Shown: one piece after another, positions 18,717 through 27,131 of the stretch | Layout of the letters: each line of letters opens with the position of its first letter | How positions within the stretch are numbered: position 1 is the first letter of the stretch | NCBI GenBank assembly: GCA_003762875.1 | Contig: RIBL01000002.1 | Coordinates: forward strand, 293,780 to 357,779 | DNA length: 64,000 nucleotides | Source of the DNA: Muribaculaceae bacterium Isolate-110 (HZI) | GTDB lineage: Bacteria; Bacteroidota; Bacteroidia; Bacteroidales; Muribaculaceae | Direction of reading: 5' to 3' | Position numbers and translations under genes: made by a program | The notes under the pieces: generated by a model | Seen by the model: only the letters and a program-made list of their open reading frames with translations | The model's database searches: none | What the model was told of the DNA's origin: nothing

Positions 18717-19481
18717 TCAATTCTCATTCCATATTCTCCACGCCTCAAATGCCTGCAGCAACAGCATCTCGAGTCCGTTCTTGACCTCAGCCCCGCGTGC
18801 CGCGCCCTTCTTCATAAAGGCTGTCACATCAGGATTGTATATCAGGTCATAGAGCAGATGGTCGGGAGTCAGACACTCGTAAGGTATGTCGGGGCAACTG
18901 TCGACCTTGGGATACATGCCGAGCGGAGTGGTGTTGACTATCACCTTGTGAGAGGCCATCACTTCAGGAGTAAGGTCGGCATATCCGAGCACCCCCTTGC
19001 GCGCCGTGCGCGAAACATACACAGGCTCTACGCCGAGCTGCCGCAATCCGTGATACACCGCCTTGGAGGCTCCTCCCGTGCCGAGTATCAGGGCCTTGTC
19101 ACGACCCGGTGTCAGCAACGGAGAGATGGAGTCACGAAAACCAACGACATCAGAGTTGTAGCCCACGAGCTCAAAATCGTCATCGTCGGTCGGATCATGA
19201 CGCACTACCTTGATTACATTGACAGCCCCTATGGCGGCGGCATCGTCATCAAGACGATCAAGAAAGGGTATCACCTGCTCCTTGTAAGGTATAGTGACAT
19301 TAAGTCCGGCAAGATCGGTGTGGTCATCGAGCACATCGCGAATATCACCCACCGAGGGTATCTCAAAGTTGCAATACTCGGCGTCTATGCTTTCGGCGGC
19401 AAACTTGTCGTTGAAATATCCGCGCGAGAACGAGTGGCCGAGCGGATAGCCTATCAGTCCGTATACCTTGTGATTTCTCAT
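18717..19481 (-). CDS. aroE: Shikimate dehydrogenase
   Basis: A 254-residue protein with the substrate-binding N terminus GLIGYPLGHSFSRGYFN, the catalytic Lys motif LNVTIPYKEQV, DDAAAIGAVNVI and the NADP loop LILGTGGASKAV near residues 132-143. It reduces 3-dehydroshikimate to shikimate in the aromatic amino acid pathway. It starts 6 bases after the upstream unknown exported protein and lies 29 bases before yeiH, so all are probably one transcript. Confidence 0.94.
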   Translation of the reverse strand: MRNHKVYGLIGYPLGHSFSRGYFNDKFAAESIDAEYCNFEIPSVGDIRDVLDDHTDLAGLNVTIPYKEQVIPFLDRLDDDAAAIGAVNVIKVVRHDPTDDDDFELVGYNSDVVGFRDSISPLLTPGRDKALILGTGGASKAVYHGLRQLGVEPVYVSRTARKGVLGYADLTPEVMASHKVIVNTTPLGMYPKVDSCPDIPYECLTPDHLLYDLIYNPDVTAFMKKGAARGAEVKNGLEMLLLQAFEAWRIWNEN

Positions 19482-19487
19482 ATAGCT

Positions 19488-20249
19488 TTATCTCTTCTTT
19501 TTATTTATGGTAAGCAGAGCCGAAACAAAGTCGGCCGTCTCGCGGTCGCCCTCCTCGAGCCGCTTCATTATCGTTTCGCGATCGGCATGCTGAGTGTAGC
19601 CAAACCGTCGGGCCTGACGTTCGATATAATCGGCCTTGAGGTTGACTATCTGGAAGTCAAACGGATTGAAATCGCCATGGGCTTCCAGCTCCCAGTAGTC
19701 GCGGCGTATGTCATAGCCCGTAAGTCTGAGCGACGGCAATTTCTTTTTGAGCCGGCCTCGCGACTTGTCGGCAGCCTTGTCAAGAATAGCCGCAGCCCGT
19801 GGCTCGCCCGCGACATCCGCACTGCATATGTATTGCAGGGGGACATCGGCATATATGGTGCCCGAAGCATAGGGACGTATAAACTTCTGAGCCATCTCGA
19901 GCAAATCCTTACCCGAACGATAGTCATCGTTGTTTTTCAGCTCTATGACAAAAGCACCGGCCCTACGGTCATAACCGATGCAGCTTGACGCAGAGGCCCG
20001 GTAGTTGCTGAAAAAGTAGAAACGGGCCACCTCGGTGCCGTCATTTTTCGACACAGCCACCATTGCTGGCTTGTCGCCACGGGTCTTTCTTATCTCAAAG
20101 TTCACATCGGGCACCGCCGAGCCATCGGCAAGAGTGATAAAATATCTTTTCTGCACGTCCTGAGTCTCGGCTCCGGTCGGCTCGACAGGCAATCCATAGG
20201 TCTGTCCGCATAGCATCAGAAGAGCCGACAACAACAGTATGTGTTTCAT
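19488..20249 (-). CDS. Exported protein of unknown function, first gene of the aroE operon
   Basis: The start at 20249 (MKHILLLSALLMLCGQTYG) gives 253 residues with a standard signal peptide. The longer frame to 20300 would include the promoter box at 20270-20277. The mature protein has a carboxypeptidase-regulatory-like or beta-rich first half (ITLADGSAVPDVNFEIRK) and a basic second half with RRDYWELEAHGDFNPFDFQ, then DYIERQARRFGYTQHADRET. No catalytic motif is apparent and I do not recognise a named family. It is expected in the periplasm. Confidence 0.7.
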   Translation of the reverse strand: MKHILLLSALLMLCGQTYGLPVEPTGAETQDVQKRYFITLADGSAVPDVNFEIRKTRGDKPAMVAVSKNDGTEVARFYFFSNYRASASSCIGYDRRAGAFVIELKNNDDYRSGKDLLEMAQKFIRPYASGTIYADVPLQYICSADVAGEPRAAAILDKAADKSRGRLKKKLPSLRLTGYDIRRDYWELEAHGDFNPFDFQIVNLKADYIERQARRFGYTQHADRETIMKRLEEGDRETADFVSALLTINKKKR

Positions 20250-20269
20250 TTTAACGTCGTTTGAGATTG

Positions 20270-20277
20270 CAAAATTA
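20270..20277 (-). promoter_or_regulatory. -7 box (TAATTTTG) of the exported protein-aroE-yeiH-comEC operon
   Basis: On the minus strand TAATTTTG lies 20 bases upstream of the chosen ATG at 20249, supporting that start. Confidence 0.5.
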
Positions 20278-20436
20278 GCCTTTTCCACGCAAATAACCAA
20301 CTAATCGGCCCGATTATGAAACGTATCACCACACATTGTCGCTTATTTTTAGTCAAACTATGTTATAAACACATGATTTTAACGGGTAAAAACCTAATTT
20401 TATTAAAATTTCCGACCTATTGTGAAACTATTGTGA

Positions 20437-20444
20437 TAAATTTG
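20437..20444 (+). promoter_or_regulatory. -7 box (TAAATTTG) of the efflux operon
   Basis: TAAATTTG fits TAnnTTTG and lies 29 bases before the ABC ATPase start at 20474, diverging from the box at 20270-20277. The 160 bases between are AT-rich and hold no other feature that I can name. Confidence 0.5.
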
Positions 20445-20473
20445 CGTCATATTGGATGCAATAAGCAAGAATC

Positions 20474-21154
20474 ATGATAATAGACCTTAAAGATATCAAC
20501 AAATCCTATCCGGGAGCAGTGCCCTTGCATGTGCTAAAGGATGTCAACCTGCAAATCGAAAAAGGTGAACTCGTGTCAATCATGGGCGCATCGGGTTCGG
20601 GCAAATCAACACTGCTCAATATTCTCGGCATACTTGACAACTATGACTCGGGCGAGTATCATCTCGACGGCGTGCTCATCAAAAACCTCACCGAGAACAA
20701 GGCCGCCGACCTGCGCAACTACATGATAGGATTCGTATTCCAGTCATTCAACCTCATAGGCTATAAAAACGCGCTTGAAAACGTTGCCCTCCCGCTCTTC
20801 TACCGTGGCATCTCACGCAAGAAACGCAACATCATGGCTATGGAGCAGCTCGAACGCATGGGCATGGCCGACCGCGCCACCCATCTGCCAAGCGAGCTGT
20901 CGGGAGGTCAGAAACAGCGTGTGGCCATAGCCCGCTCGCTAATTACCAACCCCTCCATACTTCTGGCCGACGAACCCACCGGCGCACTCGACTCCAAGAC
21001 CTCCAAAGAGGTGATGCAGGTGTTTCGCGACCTCAATGCCGAGGGACGCACCATCGTCATCGTCACCCACGATCCCGGCGTGGGCGAGCAGACCAACCGT
21101 ATAATCCGCATATCCGACGGACGCATAGTCACACCATCCACCGACATCCGATGA
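20474..21154 (+). CDS. ABC transporter ATP-binding protein (MacB/LolD type)
   Basis: A 226-residue ATPase with Walker A GASGSGKST at about residues 38-46, Q-loop FVFQSFNLIGYKNA, signature LSGGQKQRV, Walker B ILLADEPTGALD and the H-switch VIVTHD. The N-terminal IDLKDINKSYPGAVPLHVLKDV is typical of the MacB/LolD group, which powers export or lipoprotein/envelope functions without moving substrate through the membrane domain. It overlaps the first permease by four bases (ATGA). Confidence 0.93.
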   Translation: MIIDLKDINKSYPGAVPLHVLKDVNLQIEKGELVSIMGASGSGKSTLLNILGILDNYDSGEYHLDGVLIKNLTENKAADLRNYMIGFVFQSFNLIGYKNALENVALPLFYRGISRKKRNIMAMEQLERMGMADRATHLPSELSGGQKQRVAIARSLITNPSILLADEPTGALDSKTSKEVMQVFRDLNAEGRTIVIVTHDPGVGEQTNRIIRISDGRIVTPSTDIR

Positions 21155-22374
21155 CCGACCTCATAAACGAAATACTCGCCACCCTACGCCACAACAAGCT
21201 GCGCACGGCCCTCACGGGATTTGCCGTCTCATGGGGCATCTTTCTCCTCATAGTGCTGCTCAGCGTGTCGCGCGGTCTGATCAACGGCATGGACTCGATG
21301 TTTTCCAAGCGCGACACCGAGTCGATAACCGTCGAGGGCGGTTGGGCCCACAAGCCATACCAGGGTCTGACCGACGACCGAAGGATACAGTTGCGCGAAC
21401 GCGACGTCAACCTGATAGGCAACCGCAACGCCGGCTTTGCCGCACGCATCACCCCCGAGATAAGCAGCGACACCGCCACCATATCGACAGGCAAGGACTA
21501 TATCACCGGCGGCTTCAAGGGTGTATATCCGTCAGGGCTGAAAGGCGACGGGGCAACGATTGTCGAGGGACGGTTTGTCAACGACAACGACATCAGGCTC
21601 AAACGACGCGTAATCGTGCTCCACAAGGACAATGCCCGAAACCTTTTCGGCGACAAGAAAGCCGTCGGACAGCTCGTCAAGATGAACGACCTGTCGTTTA
21701 CCGTAATCGGCATCTTTGCCCACGAATGGAACACCAAGAGCTACATCCCCTACTCCACCGTCCGCAACCTCACCGGCGGAGGCGAGGATATAAACAAAGT
21801 CACGGTCAATGTCCACGGCATAACCACTGTTCAGGAAGGAACTCAAGCCGAAAACGATCTCTATGAGACTCTCGGCAAGGAACACCGGTTTGACCCTACC
21901 GACAAAAGCGCGCTGTGGGTACGCAACCGCTTTAACGAGCATCTCACCCAATCGTCGGCCTCGGGCGCACTCAATATAGCCATATGGGTCATCGGTCTTC
22001 TCACCATGCTCTCGGGCATAGTGGGCGTGAGCAACATCATGTTTGTGTCAGTGCGCGAACGCACCCACGAGATCGGTGTGCGCCGCGCCATCGGAGCACG
22101 TCCGCTGAGCATACTCAAGCAGATCATACTCGAGAGTGTGGCCATAACCACACTGTTTGGCTACATAGGCATAGTGTTCGGAGTAGCCGTTGCCCAGCTC
22201 ATCGACTATATCTGCACCAAGGGCAATATGGAATTTATGCAAAATCCGTCGGTCGACCTCAGCGTGGCACTCCAGGTGACTGTCGTGCTGATACTTGCCG
22301 GAGCGTTTGCCGGACTGTTTCCTGCCATCAAATCCCTTAAAATCAAACCCGTCGAAGCTCTGCGAGACGAATAG
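21151..22374 (+). CDS. ABC transporter permease, MacB/FtsX family (first)
   Basis: A 407-residue MacB-like subunit: one N-terminal helix (TGFAVSWGIFLLIVLLSVSRG), a periplasmic MacB_PCD domain of about 250 residues, and three C-terminal helices with the FtsX segment VRERTHEIGVRRAIGARP. It ends KPVEALRDE, the usual C terminus. It would form the mechanotransmitting membrane part together with the second permease and the ATPase encoded just upstream. Confidence 0.92.
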   Translation: MTDLINEILATLRHNKLRTALTGFAVSWGIFLLIVLLSVSRGLINGMDSMFSKRDTESITVEGGWAHKPYQGLTDDRRIQLRERDVNLIGNRNAGFAARITPEISSDTATISTGKDYITGGFKGVYPSGLKGDGATIVEGRFVNDNDIRLKRRVIVLHKDNARNLFGDKKAVGQLVKMNDLSFTVIGIFAHEWNTKSYIPYSTVRNLTGGGEDINKVTVNVHGITTVQEGTQAENDLYETLGKEHRFDPTDKSALWVRNRFNEHLTQSSASGALNIAIWVIGLLTMLSGIVGVSNIMFVSVRERTHEIGVRRAIGARPLSILKQIILESVAITTLFGYIGIVFGVAVAQLIDYICTKGNMEFMQNPSVDLSVALQVTVVLILAGAFAGLFPAIKSLKIKPVEALRDE

Positions 22375-22380
22375 CAGAAT

Positions 22381-23625
22381 ATGAAGAATCCAGTATTTGA
22401 CATAGAAAACTGGCGCGAAATAGGCACCACTCTGGCCCAGAACAAGACGCGCACATTCATGACAGCCTTCGGCATATTCTGGGGCACTGCAATCCTGGCT
22501 CTGCTCATCGGCGGGTCGGAAGGACTGAAGCATTTCATGTCGCGCAACTTCGAGGGCTTTGCCACAAATGCCGCCGCGATATTTCCCGGACGCACCACCA
22601 AGAGCTACGGTGGTTTTAACAAAGGCATGGATGTCGAGCTCAACCTTCAGGACGCCGTCAATCTGCGTCGCGCGCTCCCAAGCCTCTCTCACTCGTCATC
22701 GGTAGTGTTTCAGTGGGCCAACGCGCTCTACGGCCAGAAGAAATCCAACGCCCAGCTCACAGGAGTCGAAAAGGACTACAACAAGATATTCGAGCCCATC
22801 GTCTATGAAGGCCGCTTCATCAACGAGGCCGATGACGTAAACTTCCGTAAAGTATGCGTCATAGGCAAGAAAGTCGCGGAAGAACTCTTCGGCACAGGCT
22901 CGGCCGTAGGCAAGGAGATTCAGCTCAACAATATATATTATAAAGTGATAGGTGTCATAGGACAGACCTCCGAGATAAATATCGGAGCCAAGATGGACGA
23001 GTCGATATTCATCCCCTACAACACCATGCGCCGCAGCTATAACCTCGGCAACCGCATACACATATTCATGATGACGTTTAGAAACGGATGCAAGCCCGGC
23101 GATTATGAACGGCTCGTGCGCCACGTCATAGCCTCCAACCATCCCATCGCTCCCGACGATGACGGGGCCATCAGCTATTTCAACATCTCCGAGATGTTTG
23201 AGATGGTCGACAACGTGTTTGCCGGCATCACGCTCCTCGCGCTCTTTGTCGGTATCGGCACACTGCTGTCGGGCGTGATAGGTGTTGGCAACATCATGTG
23301 GATAATCGTGCGCGAACGCACTCACGAGATAGGCATACGCCGGGCCATCGGAGCAAAGCCGCGCGACATCATCACACAGATACTCTCCGAGTCAATGGTG
23401 CTCACGACCATAGCCGGCATCGCGGGCATCGTGTTTGCCACAATCATACTTGGTCTGGTCGAAATGGCCAGCGACGGACCTACGGGCCCCATACGCTTTC
23501 AGCTTAGTTTCTCCCAGGCGACAGGTATCCTCATAACCTTCCTCATACTCGGCACTGCCGCCGGTATAATCCCGGCAGTCAAGGCAATGCGCATCAAACC
23601 GATCGAGGCTCTCAATGACAAATGA
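22381..23625 (+). CDS. ABC transporter permease, MacB/FtsX family (second)
   Basis: A 414-residue paralogue of the preceding permease with the same order: N-terminal helix (MTAFGIFWGTAILALLIGG), periplasmic domain, and FtsX domain with VRERTHEIGIRRAIGAKP, ending PIEALNDK. Bacteroidetes commonly encode two non-identical permeases, which likely form a heterodimer. It starts 6 bases after the first. Confidence 0.92.
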   Translation: MKNPVFDIENWREIGTTLAQNKTRTFMTAFGIFWGTAILALLIGGSEGLKHFMSRNFEGFATNAAAIFPGRTTKSYGGFNKGMDVELNLQDAVNLRRALPSLSHSSSVVFQWANALYGQKKSNAQLTGVEKDYNKIFEPIVYEGRFINEADDVNFRKVCVIGKKVAEELFGTGSAVGKEIQLNNIYYKVIGVIGQTSEINIGAKMDESIFIPYNTMRRSYNLGNRIHIFMMTFRNGCKPGDYERLVRHVIASNHPIAPDDDGAISYFNISEMFEMVDNVFAGITLLALFVGIGTLLSGVIGVGNIMWIIVRERTHEIGIRRAIGAKPRDIITQILSESMVLTTIAGIAGIVFATIILGLVEMASDGPTGPIRFQLSFSQATGILITFLILGTAAGIIPAVKAMRIKPIEALNDK

Positions 23626-23664
23626 CAAGATTAAAATTTCAGAATATATAACACTGACAATCAT

Positions 23665-24795
23665 ATGAAAAAATTTTTCAGAATCCTGCTGTGGTCACTT
23701 GTAGGTGTGCTCTTTATAGGCACATTCGTGTATCTTTTCATCAAATCACAACCCTCCGAGACACGCTATGAGCTTGTCAGCCCGACTATGAGCGACATTG
23801 AGCGCACCACCATACTCACGGGCACCATCGAGCCGCGCGATGAAATCGAAATCAAGCCCCAGGTGTCGGGCATCATCTCGGAAATCAATGTCGAGGCCGG
23901 CGATATGGTCAAAGAGGGCGACGTCGTGGCCCGCATCAAGATTATACCCGACGAGGGACAGCTCTCGTCGGCACTCTCTCGCATAGAGACCGCAAAAATC
24001 AATCTCGAGGACGCCCGCGTAAAGCATGAACGCAACACTCTACTGCTCGAGAAAAAAGTCATCAGCCGCGAGGAGTTTGAGGCTACCGCCACAACGCTGG
24101 CCCTGTCAAAAGCCGAGCTCGACGCTGCCCGCGACGCCTATTCCATAGTCAAGGAGGGTGTGTCACGCACCAATGCCAAGGAGAGCAACACTCTTGTACG
24201 CGCCACCATCACTGGACTTGTGCTTGACGTGCCCGTCAAGGTCGGATCGTCGGTAATACAGGCCAACACCATGAACGACGGCACCACAGTGGCAACCGTA
24301 GCCGACATGAACAATCTGATATTCAAAGGCAAAGTCGACGAGACCGAGGTGGGGCAGCTCAGTGTCAACCAGCCTATGGAGATTTCAATAGGCGCGCTCC
24401 CCGATCTCAGCCTTGATGCCGTAATCGAAAACATCGCGCCCAAGGGCACGGAGACCAACGGTGCCAACACTTTTGAAATCAAGGCCGCCATCAATGTACC
24501 CGAAGAACGACAGTTGCGCGCCGGCTACAGTGCCAACGCTTCGGTCATGCTCAACAGTGCCCGAGGCGTGCTCACCGTGCCCGAAAGCGTTATCGAATGG
24601 GCCGGTGACAAGACCTATGTCTATGTACTCACCGACTCGCTCAAAGAACAGAAATTTGACCGCACCGAGGTTGCCACAGGTATCTCGGACGGCATAAACA
24701 TTGAAGTGAAATCGGGTGTCGACAAGACGGCTCGCCTGCGAGGCGCAATGATAAACGAAAAAGCCCGTAAAGCATCTAAAAACCAAAACAAATAG
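23665..24795 (+). CDS. Periplasmic adaptor (MacA/HlyD/RND membrane fusion type)
   Basis: A 376-residue adaptor with an N-terminal membrane anchor (ILLWSLVGVLFIGTFVYLFI), a lipoyl/biotinyl-like half motif IEIKPQVSGIISEINVEAGDMVKEGDVVA, a coiled-coil hairpin (about residues 95-165) and a beta-barrel domain. Such proteins connect the inner membrane permease with the TolC channel. It is encoded between the permeases and the TolC homologue, completing a tripartite exporter. Confidence 0.9.
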   Translation: MKKFFRILLWSLVGVLFIGTFVYLFIKSQPSETRYELVSPTMSDIERTTILTGTIEPRDEIEIKPQVSGIISEINVEAGDMVKEGDVVARIKIIPDEGQLSSALSRIETAKINLEDARVKHERNTLLLEKKVISREEFEATATTLALSKAELDAARDAYSIVKEGVSRTNAKESNTLVRATITGLVLDVPVKVGSSVIQANTMNDGTTVATVADMNNLIFKGKVDETEVGQLSVNQPMEISIGALPDLSLDAVIENIAPKGTETNGANTFEIKAAINVPEERQLRAGYSANASVMLNSARGVLTVPESVIEWAGDKTYVYVLTDSLKEQKFDRTEVATGISDGINIEVKSGVDKTARLRGAMINEKARKASKNQNK

Positions 24796-24804
24796 CCAAC
24801 ACCC

Positions 24805-26127
24805 ATGCGACTCCCTGTAATTATTGCCGGCACAGCCATACTCTTGATCTCATCAGTCTCGGCCCGGGGCGAGGCCTGGAGTCTGGACAGTTGCATAAAC
24901 TATGCCATTGACCATAACCTCGATGTACGCTCGGCTCTTATCGAACGCTACAAAGGCGACTTGAATGTCACCGAAGCCAAAGACCGTTTTCTGCCCACTC
25001 TCTCGGCCGGAGCGGCCCAGAGCTGGAGTTTCGGCCGAGGTCTGACCGCCGAAAACACCTATGCCAACCGCAACACGTCCTCTCTCGGGTGGAACGCCAA
25101 CCTCTCACTCCCGCTTTTCCAGGGTCTCAGCGCGCTGCGTCAGTTGCGCCAGGCCCAAGCCAATATACGCACTCTCGATCTCCAGGTCGAGGACGCCAAG
25201 GACAATGTCACTCTCGGCATCATGGCCTATTATCTCCAGGTGCTCTACAGCCGCGAGATGCTTGCCGTGCGCCGTGAGGAACTGCACCTCTCACAGAGTC
25301 AGCTTCAGCGGCAGAACGACCTGCTTGAATCGGGCAAAGTCCCCGAGGCAGATGTGCTTCAAGCCAAGGCGCAGGTTGCCTCAGGCGAAGTGGCTGTTGT
25401 CAATGCCGAAAACGATTACCGCCTCGCGCTCGTTGACCTTACCCGCGCCCTCGAGCTTGACGACACCCGTGGGTTTGACATTCTGCCGGTCGACTTTGAC
25501 AGCACCATATCTCTTCCGGCATCAGCCGACGATGTGTATCGCAACGCTTTGAACACCAACAATGGCATACTCGCCGCCCGCTCAGGCATCACACAGGCCG
25601 ACCATGCCGTCTCGATAGCCAAGAGCGGTTATCTGCCAACTCTCTCGTTCAACGCCGGACTCGGGTCAAACTACTACACACTTTCGGGCGTCGAGAATCC
25701 CTCATTTGCCCGCCAGATGAAGGACAATTTCTCCAAATCAATCGGTTTTTCGCTCAATATACCTATTTTTGACGCCTTCTCGACCCGCAACCGCGTACGT
25801 CAGGCACGCGCCCAGCGTCTTTCGGCCGAGCTCGAAGTGCAACGCCGCGAGAGCGATCTACTCAAGACCATACGTCAGGCCTACAGCCAGGCCGAAGGAG
25901 CCACTGCCCAATACAAGGCCGGAGAGGCTGCCGTCACCTCGGCCAAAGCCGCACTCGACGCTATGACCGACAAATACACCTACGGCCGTGCCAATGCCAC
26001 TGAATGGGAACAGGCCCGCTCTAACTACATCACCACCCTATCCCAGCAAGTACAGGCTAAATACGAAATGATACTCCGCACCCGCATCCTCAACTTCTAC
26101 AACAACGGTTCGCAAGCTAACCGTTGA
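24805..26127 (+). CDS. TolC family outer membrane efflux protein
   Basis: A 440-residue protein with a signal peptide (LPVIIAGTAILLISSVSARG) and two long alpha-hairpin repeats typical of OEP domains: WSLDSCINYAIDHNLDVRSA, then a repeat from about residue 230, and GRANATEWEQARSNYITTLSQ near the end. It forms the outer membrane exit duct. It is the last gene of the efflux operon and is followed by a 37-bp-arm hairpin. Confidence 0.92.
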   Translation: MRLPVIIAGTAILLISSVSARGEAWSLDSCINYAIDHNLDVRSALIERYKGDLNVTEAKDRFLPTLSAGAAQSWSFGRGLTAENTYANRNTSSLGWNANLSLPLFQGLSALRQLRQAQANIRTLDLQVEDAKDNVTLGIMAYYLQVLYSREMLAVRREELHLSQSQLQRQNDLLESGKVPEADVLQAKAQVASGEVAVVNAENDYRLALVDLTRALELDDTRGFDILPVDFDSTISLPASADDVYRNALNTNNGILAARSGITQADHAVSIAKSGYLPTLSFNAGLGSNYYTLSGVENPSFARQMKDNFSKSIGFSLNIPIFDAFSTRNRVRQARAQRLSAELEVQRRESDLLKTIRQAYSQAEGATAQYKAGEAAVTSAKAALDAMTDKYTYGRANATEWEQARSNYITTLSQQVQAKYEMILRTRILNFYNNGSQANR

Positions 26128-26139
26128 GTTAAGTAACAA

Positions 26140-26236
26140 GTTAAAAAGTAACAAGTTAAAAAAGTTAAGATAATAGTTCTTTAGGATAAATCTAAAATAC
26201 TATTATCTTAACTTTTTTAACTTGTTACTTTTTAAC
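26140..26236. terminator. Perfect 37-bp-arm hairpin after tolC
   Basis: Arms 26140-26176 and 26200-26236 are exact reverse complements around a 23-nt loop, A-rich on the left and T-rich on the right, suited to bidirectional termination between tolC and the minus-strand galK remnant. Its core (GTTAAGATAATAG with the flanking A-run) repeats that of the hairpin at 4247-4298. Confidence 0.8.
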
Positions 26237-26243
26237 TACAAGA

Positions 26244-26441
26244 TTACAGACGGCGGGCTCCATCCGAGATGATGACATCGTAGATTTTTGGTTCGTGGCC
26301 ATATTTGGCTGCGAACTTCTCTTTGGCTGTCGCGATGAAGTGGTCATACTTGTCGTCGGCCACGAGGTTGATAGTGCAGCCGCCAAAACCGCCGCCCATG
26401 ATGCGCGAACCGGTTACGCCACACTCCTTGGCGATGTCATT
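26244..26441 (-). pseudogene. galK: Displaced 3' end of galK (65 codons plus stop)
   Basis: These 198 bases repeat the last 65 codons and stop of the intact galK at 28249-28446 with four differences, all at third codon positions and all synonymous. An open frame extends a few codons further to 26459 through unrelated sequence, so a 71-residue product is conceivable but lacks the kinase ATP and sugar sites. It retains the native downstream context next to the tolC hairpin, so it is best read as the original galK end left behind after insertion of the AT-rich unit. Confidence 0.88.
26244..26441. repeat. Left direct repeat of the galK island
   Basis: Left copy of a 198-bp direct repeat with 194 identical positions. 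The last 38 bases (26404-26441) are identical in both copies and are the best candidate for an attachment core or crossover region. Confidence 0.9.
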
Positions 26442-26579
26442 CACAAAACCAAGCCACACATATTAATTTTATTTAAATACAATAAAATTACTTGTAATCA
26501 TCCGCAATAATTTATAAATTGCAAACGAAACCTAAATCACAAAACCTATGCAAATTTTTTTAAGATCACAATTCTACTG

Positions 26580-27131
26580 TTGGTAATTGGTATGAGTACT
26601 ATCTCTTGCCAAAATCAAAACGAAATTGATGAGCTCATCACAACAAGTGTAACTGATGATATTCCAATCAAATCATTACCACCTACTTCTCGAGGTTTAA
26701 TGCAAGTAACAAACGGATATTGCGTTATTGGTGTCATACAATACTGTGGCAGATATTTTGGACTAAACATTCCAGAAGAGGATATTCAGTATAAACTCAA
26801 GCAATATGCTTGTTATTCTGATAACACTTTATATGGATTCAATATAAACTCACAAGAATGGAATGATGCTTTAGAACTATGGTTTGATATAACCTATCCT
26901 GCTGGTCAAACAGCATTAATTAAGAGCGTAGTTAGTGGTAATATTGCTTGTTGTAGACTATCTTCCGACAATGGGCTTGCTCATGCAGTAGTATTGGTAG
27001 GAGTTGATGCAAGCAAATACCAATTCTTATATTATGATCCTGTTTTGGGCGGTTTTGACAACCGTATATCATTTAGTAAGGTATACGATCCTCGTATAAT
27101 CAACTCACTCAAATCTGACTATTGTATATGA
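26580..27131 (+). CDS. Putative exported papain/C39-like cysteine protease (frame break in signal peptide)
   Basis: The open frame from TTG at 26580 encodes 183 residues. It has Gln42 and Cys48 in MQVTNGYCVIG, His135 in GLAHAVVLVG and Asp153 in YYDPVLGG, the order and spacing of the Gln-Cys-His-Asp site in papain-like and peptidase C39-like folds. The frame begins inside a hydrophobic stretch that ends in a lipobox-like STISC. Upstream in the same frame the signal peptide continues, but the only good ATG (26548) is out of frame by one base across a run of seven T at 26555-26561; eight T would give a complete lipoprotein signal. AT-rich, unlike its neighbours. The stop overlaps the next start (ATGA). 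Activity is inferred; the family call is by motif only. Confidence 0.65.
   Translation: MVIGMSTISCQNQNEIDELITTSVTDDIPIKSLPPTSRGLMQVTNGYCVIGVIQYCGRYFGLNIPEEDIQYKLKQYACYSDNTLYGFNINSQEWNDALELWFDITYPAGQTALIKSVVSGNIACCRLSSDNGLAHAVVLVGVDASKYQFLYYDPVLGGFDNRISFSKVYDPRIINSLKSDYCI

Noticed and set aside
18858..19988. A 376-codon open frame antisense to aroE and its upstream neighbour
   Set aside because: It spans two well-supported minus-strand genes and has no recognisable domain; long antisense frames are expected at this GC content and codon use.
26244..26459. A 71-residue stand-alone gene for a galactokinase-like domain
   Set aside because: The frame is the galK 3' end with a few accidental codons; it lacks start signals and catalytic parts.
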